A DNA stretch of 64,000 nt, from positions 1 to 64,000 of the forward strand of contig CAAGJI010000082.1 in assembly GCA_900770195.1 (NCBI GenBank), given 5' to 3'. Below are positions 59,292 to 64,000 of this stretch, piece after piece. The stretch is from Oscillospiraceae bacterium (GTDB taxonomy: Bacteria; Bacillota; Clostridia; Oscillospirales; Ruminococcaceae). Made by a program: the position numbers and the translations under genes. Below the pieces are notes generated by a model. It saw nothing but the letters and a program-made list of their open reading frames with translations. It did no database searches and was not told the DNA's origin. Positions within the stretch are counted from its first letter, which is position 1, and every line of letters begins with the position of its first letter.

Positions 59292-60488
59292 TTAATCAAT
59301 TTTCAAAAAATATCTTAAAACAGCACGTCTTTTTGTACCTGCCGGAAAGAATCCCTTATCCTGTTTTATTTCCATTTTCTTCGGTTCAATTACAGTATCT
59401 TCTATACTGCTGCACCATCTTTCATAATCAGCGGAACTCATATAACTTTTAAGCGACTCTCTCTGTTCTTTCAGTGCATATTTTTTCATATATTCAAGAG
59501 GAAGTTCACTGCCCGTTTTTTTAGTATTTCCAAGATGTTCGATAAGTGCATTTGCATGGTGCATACTTATTCTTGTGTTTACATTTTTCAAAACAGCTTT
59601 AACTATAGGGTCATTACTGTCTGACATTGCAAGAAAAGCACCCGTTGCCGCCTCATTTGAAACACTGTTCACATCATTTTTTTCAGGAATATCAAAAAGA
59701 TAATCCGCTGTCTGTGCCATTATGCTTCTGAGCGGTAAAATGCTGTCGCTTTCCCAAGGCACTCCATCGATTGAAAGCATCTGCATCACATATGAATAAA
59801 GGGATGTCTGCATCATCTGAAATTTTGCCGAAGGAATCCAAACCGATTCTATACCGATATTTTTCGGTGCAATATAGTCATTTACAGGATCACTTCCAAT
59901 ATGAAGAAGCTGATTTTCCAACAGTTCCTGTTCTTCAAGCAAATCTCTGAAACCCGTACCATACTTTTTTGTTTTTCTCGTATGAGATGAAATATAAATT
60001 TTATCCCAGCCTGAATATCCGCAGGATTCAAGTATTCTGTGCATAGTTCTTTTTGAAACAATGCTGTCAGATAATATAAACACTTTCTTCCCTGCCCTGA
60101 GAGCCTCTGTAAAGACACTGAAGCCAAATTCTCTCGTTCTGCAATACATTTCAGCAAGTCTGCATTCCTGTCTTAAAAGCGTGTCTGCCTCTTTCTGTGA
60201 CATCTTTTCAGAATCGCAGATATATTTATAAATCTGTCTGAGATTTACAGAACCTGTGCGGCTGCGTTTCCTTACTGTTTCTTCCGCAAGTATTCTAAGC
60301 GGATAAAACTGAGTAAGATTCTTACTTGAAACCGCCTGAAAATCTTTCTGCAAAAGCCAGAAAAGGTCTGAATGTCTCCAAAGAGGATATGTTATAAGAC
60401 AGTCCGTCGCACCAAAGCTGACTGCTTTTATATCTTTATTATTTATTTTTTCTTTTATTTCTTCAAAAGATAAAATTTCCGGCTGCAA
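59292..60488 (-). CDS. HAD-like protein lacking the catalytic nucleophile
   Basis: A 398-residue cytosolic protein with the frame of a HAD hydrolase: motif I region AVSFGATDCLITYP (residues 22-35), motif II FILSDSIV, a later Lys-rich region, and motif IV LHIGSDPVNDYIAPKNIGI. In relatives motif I reads SFDIFDTLL; here Gly26 replaces the nucleophilic Asp, so phosphatase activity is unlikely. A C-terminal half of about 150 residues has no assigned domain. The start is TTG at 60488, eight bases after GGGAGG. It has its own promoter and no gene partner. Confidence 0.75.
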   Translation of the reverse strand: MQPEILSFEEIKEKINNKDIKAVSFGATDCLITYPLWRHSDLFWLLQKDFQAVSSKNLTQFYPLRILAEETVRKRSRTGSVNLRQIYKYICDSEKMSQKEADTLLRQECRLAEMYCRTREFGFSVFTEALRAGKKVFILSDSIVSKRTMHRILESCGYSGWDKIYISSHTRKTKKYGTGFRDLLEEQELLENQLLHIGSDPVNDYIAPKNIGIESVWIPSAKFQMMQTSLYSYVMQMLSIDGVPWESDSILPLRSIMAQTADYLFDIPEKNDVNSVSNEAATGAFLAMSDSNDPIVKAVLKNVNTRISMHHANALIEHLGNTKKTGSELPLEYMKKYALKEQRESLKSYMSSADYERWCSSIEDTVIEPKKMEIKQDKGFFPAGTKRRAVLRYFLKID

Positions 60489-60525
60489 TCCGACTGCCTC
60501 CCTTTAATTTTTTTAAACCAAGTAT

Positions 60526-60554
60526 ATTATACCAATTTTCGGCATAATTGTCAA
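60526..60554 (-). promoter_or_regulatory. Promoter of the HAD-like gene
   Basis: Minus-strand exact TTGACA (60549-60554) and TATAAT (60526-60531), spacer 17 bases. Confidence 0.9.
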
Positions 60555-60563
60555 GTGACAGAA

Positions 60564-60614
60564 AAAAAAGACACATTCCGCAGCTTGTCCGCTGAGCGAA
60601 TGTATCTTTTTTAT
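60564..60614 (-). terminator. Terminator after the ireB-like gene
   Basis: Long A/T-flanked stem: AAAAAGA-ACATTC with GAATGT-TCTTTTT and an inner CGCAGC/GCTG-GCG hairpin. On the minus strand it ends in a run of T. Confidence 0.85.
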
Positions 60615-60633
60615 TTTGTTTCAGAAATGAAAA

Positions 60634-60879
60634 TCAGTGCATAAGATATGACTTTACAAGCACCTGCAAAAGTTCATCTCTGTCTATATGACGTATCAGA
60701 TTCCTTGCATTATTGTACGTTGTTATGTACGTTGGATCTTCTGAAAGAATATAGCCGACGATCTGGTTGATAGGATTATAGCCTTTCTGAGTAAGTGCAT
60801 CATAAACAGTCGTCAATGTCTGCTTCATCTGAACTTCTCTTTCTTCTGTTACAGAAAAAGTCATAGTTTTATCACACAT
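60634..60879 (-). CDS. IreB-family regulatory phosphoprotein
   Basis: An 81-residue member of the IreB (UPF0297) family. In Enterococcus IreB is phosphorylated by the IreK kinase and modulates cephalosporin tolerance. The block KGYNPINQIVGYILSEDPTYIT and ARNLIRHIDRDELLQVLVKSYL are diagnostic. AAGGAGG lies ten bases before the ATG. The usual neighbours (alaS, ruvX/yqgF, DUF1292) are absent here. Confidence 0.93.
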   Translation of the reverse strand: MCDKTMTFSVTEEREVQMKQTLTTVYDALTQKGYNPINQIVGYILSEDPTYITTYNNARNLIRHIDRDELLQVLVKSYLMH

Positions 60880-60916
60880 AATTAGTCAGCCTCCTTAATA
60901 ACTAATGTATTAATAT

Positions 60917-60945
60917 ATTATAATACATTGAGAGAAAAAAATCAA
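60917..60945 (-). promoter_or_regulatory. ireB-like gene promoter
   Basis: Minus-strand TTGATT (60940-60945) and TATAAT (60917-60922), spacer 17 bases. Confidence 0.8.
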
Positions 60946-61022
60946 GTATAATTTATAAAATTGCTGTTTTGCAAAACTTAACATATAATTTTTTGTGCAT
61001 TTTTCCATATTTTTATGAATTT

Positions 61023-61045
61023 TCGGGAATGTAAAACATTCCCGA
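61023..61045 (-). terminator. Hairpin after the DUF1540 gene
   Basis: TCGGGAATGT (61023-61032) with ACATTCCCGA (61036-61045), a perfect 10-bp stem. The following minus-strand bases are only moderately T-rich, so termination is likely but not certain. Confidence 0.7.
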
Positions 61046-61059
61046 TATTTGATTTCAAA

Positions 61060-61236
61060 TCAGCATCCGCAGTTTTTCTTTGAACAGAAAGACATACAGT
61101 CAGTGTTTTCTGTGTGGTCAGGATTCATTCCGTGTGCCGCAATTTCGACTTCTTCCTTGCTGCAAACGCAGTTCATAGGTTCGTTATATTTACACTGTGA
61201 AACGCTGCAATGAATTTTATTTGTTTTCTTTTCCAT
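61060..61236 (-). CDS. DUF1540 small cysteine-rich protein
   Basis: A 58-residue protein read directly from the minus strand. It begins MEKKTNKIHCSVSQCKYNEP and ends in a KKNCGC tail; nine cysteines in all, with the pattern I-x-C-S-V-x2-C-x-Y-N of DUF1540. Probably binds metal; function is unknown. AAGGAG lies eight bases before the ATG at 61236. Confidence 0.88.
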   Translation of the reverse strand: MEKKTNKIHCSVSQCKYNEPMNCVCSKEEVEIAAHGMNPDHTENTDCMSFCSKKNCGC

Positions 61237-61281
61237 TTTATTTACTCCTTTTTATTTAATAGACTTTCAAAGTCCTTTAGT

Positions 61282-61311
61282 ATTATAGCCCTGATTTTTT
61301 TTATTATTCAA
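61282..61311 (-). promoter_or_regulatory. DUF1540 gene promoter
   Basis: Minus-strand TTGAAT (61306-61311) and TATAAT (61282-61287), spacer 18 bases. It is back to back with the ybaK promoter. Confidence 0.7.
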
Positions 61312-61330
61312 CATTTAAATCAATTTTTTC

Positions 61331-61359
61331 TTTACTTTTTTTCTGCAAAATGTTATAAT
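61331..61359 (+). promoter_or_regulatory. ybaK promoter
   Basis: TTTACT (61331-61336) and TATAAT (61354-61359), spacer 17 bases. Confidence 0.75.
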
Positions 61360-61378
61360 AGAATCGGAGGGATGAAAA

Positions 61379-61855
61379 ATGGCAAAAAAAGCTAAAACTA
61401 ATGCTATACGCAAACTTGATGCTCTTAAAATAAAATACGAAGAACACGAAGCAGATGTTGATGGAACAAAAACAGGTGTTGAAGTTTCAATTGCACTTGG
61501 TCAAAATCCCGATAAATGCTTTAAAACTCTTGTTACAGTCGGCAAAACAGGGGAGCACTATGTATTTATGGTTCCTGTTGCGGAAGAACTCGATCTGAAA
61601 AAAGCTGCCGCTGCTGTCGGTGAAAAATCCGTCGAAATGGTTAAATCAAAAGAACTTCTTGGACTTACAGGCTACATTCACGGTGGCTGTTCTCCTATCG
61701 GAATGAAAAAATTTTTCAAAACAACCTGCCATATTTCAGCTAAAAATTTTGATACGATATGCTACAGTGGCGGAAGAATAGGTTTACAGCTTGAAACAAC
61801 TCCGCAAGACCTTGGAAAAGTCATAGCTTACCAATTCGCCGATATTATCAGATAG
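61379..61855 (+). CDS. ybaK: Cys-tRNA(Pro) deacylase (YbaK/EbsC family)
   Basis: A 158-residue editing enzyme that removes cysteine mis-attached to tRNA-Pro. The YbaK fold is clear from ALGQNPDKCFKTLVTVG, the catalytic Lys region FKTLV, and GYIHGGCSPIGMKK and TTPQDLGKVI. GGAGG lies eight bases before the ATG. Monocistronic, converging on glgP. Confidence 0.93.
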   Translation: MAKKAKTNAIRKLDALKIKYEEHEADVDGTKTGVEVSIALGQNPDKCFKTLVTVGKTGEHYVFMVPVAEELDLKKAAAAVGEKSVEMVKSKELLGLTGYIHGGCSPIGMKKFFKTTCHISAKNFDTICYSGGRIGLQLETTPQDLGKVIAYQFADIIR

Positions 61856-61861
61856 TAAAAT

Positions 61862-61894
61862 AATGAGGAAGCAGCGTGTCGCCGCTTCCTCATT
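61862..61894. repeat. Short palindromic copy of the AATGAGGA repeat
   Basis: AATGAGGAAGC (61862-61872) and GCTTCCTCATT (61884-61894) are exact reverse complements around AGCGTGTCGCC. The GTGTCGCC centre is shared with the larger element at 8051. Confidence 0.75.
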
Positions 61895-61905
61895 TATAAT
61901 TAAAA

Positions 61906-61935
61906 AAAACACGGAAAAATTCCGTGGTCTTTTTG
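61906..61935. terminator. Bidirectional terminator between ybaK and glgP
   Basis: CACGGAA (61910-61916) with TTCCGTG (61920-61926), preceded by eight A and followed by T-rich sequence, so it can end both transcripts. Confidence 0.9.
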
Positions 61936-61952
61936 TTTTACTTTGCTTTATA

Positions 61953-64000
61953 TTACTTAATATGCCAGATGTTGTTTTTGTATTCGTTAACAGCTCTGTC
62001 AGCTGAGAATATACCTGCACCTGCAATATTTTCAAGTGACATCTTTGTCCACTTTGTTTTGTCTTTGTAGATTTCAGATGATCTGTTCTGTGTTTCTCTG
62101 TATGAATCAAAGTCTGCAAGAACCATATATGGGTCTTTGTTTCTGAGTGAATTTGCAACTTCTTCAAATTTGCAGCCGTTAATTCCGTTATACATTCTGT
62201 CAATACATTCACGTACAATATCGTTGCAGTTGTAAATATCTTCAGGATTATAACCGCTTGCTTTTCTTGCATTTACTTCTTCTGTCTTCATACCGAAAAT
62301 AAATATGTTGTCATCACCAACAGCGTCTTTAATTTCAATGTTCGCACCGTCAAGTGTACCCATTGTAAGTGCACCATTAAGCATAAGTTTCATATTACCT
62401 GTACCTGATGCTTCTGTACCTGCAAGAGAAATCTGTTCTGAAATATCACTTGCCGGCATAAGAAGTTCTGAGAGTGTTACTCTGTAATCTTCAAGGAAGT
62501 AAACTGAAAGCTTGTCGTTGATTCTTGGGTTCTTTCTTATTTCTTCTGAAAGTGCCCATATCATCTTGATTATCTGCTTTGCAAGATAATATCCCGGTGC
62601 TGCCTTTGAACCGAAAATATATGTCTTTGGAACAAAATCAGCGTTCGGATTATTAAGAAGATAATTGTACTGTGCAAGTATGTTCATAACATTAAGATGC
62701 TGTCTTTTATATTCGTGAAGACGCTTAACCTGAACATCAAAAATACTGTCTGTGTTAAGAATTATATCACTCTTGTTTTTAACATACTTTGCAAATCTTT
62801 CCTTATTTTCTTTTTTAACTTTCTGGAGTTCAAGAAGAACAGCTGTATCATCTTTATAATTTCTGAGCTTTGCAAGTTCTGCACCATCTTTAAGGAAACC
62901 GTCGCCGATTTTCTTTCTTAAAAGATTTGTAAGACCTGGGTTTGACTGATAAAGCCATCTTCTGTATGCAATACCATTTGTTACATTCTTGAACTTTTCA
63001 GGTGTGTCAAGATATTCATCGTGGAATACACTTTCCTTGATAATTTCTGAATGAAGCTTTGATACACCGTTTACACTGTGTGAAGCAACAACACAAAGTG
63101 TTGCCATATGGATAACATTATCCTTGACAATAGACATTCTTGTTGTCTTGGCACTGTCTCCGCCTGTCTTTTGGAAGAGTTCTTCACAATAACGTCTGTT
63201 TATTTCAATGATAATCTGGAATATTCTTGGAATTATTTCCTTTACAAGACCAACATCCCACTTTTCAAGTGCTTCAGCCATAACAGTATGGTTTGTGTAT
63301 GCAAAAACATTTGTAACAATTCCCCATGCTTTTTCCCATCCATAGCCGCAGTCATCAAGAAGAACTCTCATAAGTTCAGGAATTGCAAGTGTCGGATGTG
63401 TATCGTTTATATGAATTGCAACCTTATCTGCAAGGTTGTCTACTGTACCGTAAACTTTCATATGATTGTTTACAATGTCACCTATTGCAGCACTGCAAAG
63501 GAAATACTGCTGACGAAGACGAAGTGCCTTACCCTGAATATGGTTATCATTCGGATAAAGAACCTTTGAAATAGCATTCGCTGTTGAGTTAAGACCAAGT
63601 GCCTTTTCATAGTCGCCTTCATTAAACTTGCTCATATCAAAACTTGGTGCTTTTGCTGTCCAGAGTCTTAAAACTGAAACACCTTCACTGCCATAACCTG
63701 AAACATACATATCATATGGTATAGCCATAACTGTATTATAGTTTACGTGTGAAACGTGATGATAATTTTCTTCCCAGTATTCACGGAGTTCACCGTCAAA
63801 ATGAACTTCTATTGCATCTTCAGGCTTAGGGTCAAGCCATACACTTCCGCCAGGAAGCCAGTTGTCAGGAAGTTCTGTCTGCCAGCCATCCTGTATTTTC
63901 TGTCTGAATATACCGTATTCGTAACAGATTGTATGACCCATTGCAGGGATTTCCTGTGTTGCCATAGCGTCAAGATAGCAAGCTGCAAGTCTGCCAAGAC
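61953..64000 (-). CDS. glgP: Glycogen/starch phosphorylase (3' part; cut by window edge)
   Basis: This PLP enzyme releases glucose 1-phosphate from alpha-1,4-glucans. About 682 residues are visible. The reading frame continues through base 64000 (LGRLAACYLDAMATQEIPAMG), so the ATG at 63965 is not the real start and the N-terminal part lies beyond the window. The PLP-lysine motif TEASGTGNMK is intact, as is NGALTMGTLDGANIE. Convergent with ybaK. Confidence 0.97.
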   Translation of the reverse strand, partial: LGRLAACYLDAMATQEIPAMGHTICYEYGIFRQKIQDGWQTELPDNWLPGGSVWLDPKPEDAIEVHFDGELREYWEENYHHVSHVNYNTVMAIPYDMYVSGYGSEGVSVLRLWTAKAPSFDMSKFNEGDYEKALGLNSTANAISKVLYPNDNHIQGKALRLRQQYFLCSAAIGDIVNNHMKVYGTVDNLADKVAIHINDTHPTLAIPELMRVLLDDCGYGWEKAWGIVTNVFAYTNHTVMAEALEKWDVGLVKEIIPRIFQIIIEINRRYCEELFQKTGGDSAKTTRMSIVKDNVIHMATLCVVASHSVNGVSKLHSEIIKESVFHDEYLDTPEKFKNVTNGIAYRRWLYQSNPGLTNLLRKKIGDGFLKDGAELAKLRNYKDDTAVLLELQKVKKENKERFAKYVKNKSDIILNTDSIFDVQVKRLHEYKRQHLNVMNILAQYNYLLNNPNADFVPKTYIFGSKAAPGYYLAKQIIKMIWALSEEIRKNPRINDKLSVYFLEDYRVTLSELLMPASDISEQISLAGTEASGTGNMKLMLNGALTMGTLDGANIEIKDAVGDDNIFIFGMKTEEVNARKASGYNPEDIYNCNDIVRECIDRMYNGINGCKFEEVANSLRNKDPYMVLADFDSYRETQNRSSEIYKDKTKWTKMSLENIAGAGIFSADRAVNEYKNNIWHIK

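Noticed and set aside
63108..63569. A 153-codon plus-strand frame opposite glgP.
   Set aside because: Antisense shadow of a highly conserved gene; Cys/Asn-rich composition is typical of complementary-strand frames, and no ribosome site precedes it.

Overview
The window is AT-rich chromosomal DNA of a low-GC, anaerobic, potentially spore-forming Firmicute, most like a Ruminococcus or close relative (Oscillospiraceae). The reasons are: sporulation genes spoIIGA, sigE and sigG; two secreted enzymes ending in dockerin modules, the cellulosome anchor typical of ruminococci; Firmicute-type S10-spc-alpha ribosomal gene order; a CIRCE-controlled groESL; and many textbook sigma-A promoters (TTGACA, 17 bp, TATAAT) with GGAGG ribosome sites. 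Genus is inferred; no comparison could be run.

Layout. 1-99: 3' scrap of a probable IS630-like transposase. 0.2-5.6 kb (minus): argG, an HtrA-type membrane protease and a two-component system. 5.9-8.0 kb (plus): CIRCE, groES, groEL. 8.2-10.0 kb (plus): tRNA-Leu(CAG), a CPBP membrane protease and a HAD phosphatase. 10.1-14.5 kb (minus): DUF951 protein, prfA, threonylcarbamoyl-AMP synthase, coaE and an M18 aminopeptidase, probably one operon. 14.7-16.9 kb (plus): an unknown protein, an S1-domain protein and sigG. 17.1-18.4 kb (minus): aspartate kinase. 18.7-23.4 kb (plus): a dockerin-bearing transglutaminase-like protein, a YgjP-like metallohydrolase, rpsF-ssb-rpsR and folC. 23.4-27.1 kb: CNNM/CBS membrane protein (minus), GtrA-like protein, a cytidylate-kinase-like gene paired with a phosphoribosyltransferase-like gene (plus), and a BofC-like membrane protein (minus). 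27.2-35.0 kb (plus): tRNA-Thr(GGT), spoIIGA-sigE, a GH3 glycosidase, a membrane-anchored unknown, a dockerin-bearing papain-like protease and a YmdB-type phosphodiesterase. 35.0-37.7 kb (minus): a metal-efflux operon (HMA protein, P1B ATPase, DUF2752). 37.9-39.2 kb (plus): FAD-linked oxidase. 39.3-43.0 kb (minus): TPR protein and valS. 43.1-59.2 kb (minus): the complete S10-spc-alpha ribosomal supercluster of 32 genes from rpsJ to rplQ with secY, adk, map, a KOW protein, infA and rpoA. 59.3-64 kb: a HAD-like protein without the usual nucleophile, ireB-like and DUF1540 genes, ybaK, and the 3' part of a glycogen phosphorylase that runs off the window.

Most of this is core gene content. The parts most worth a second look are regulatory or family-level: the 310-nt rpsJ leader with an intrinsic terminator and a competing stem; a compact structured element at 16976-17031 that can form a pseudoknot; nested palindromes upstream of argG; a dispersed AATGAGGA-type repeat family; the kinase-like/PRTase-like gene pair whose PRPP loop lacks its acidic residues; and a HAD protein with Gly where the catalytic Asp should be. 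I found no CRISPR array, prophage or obvious defence island.
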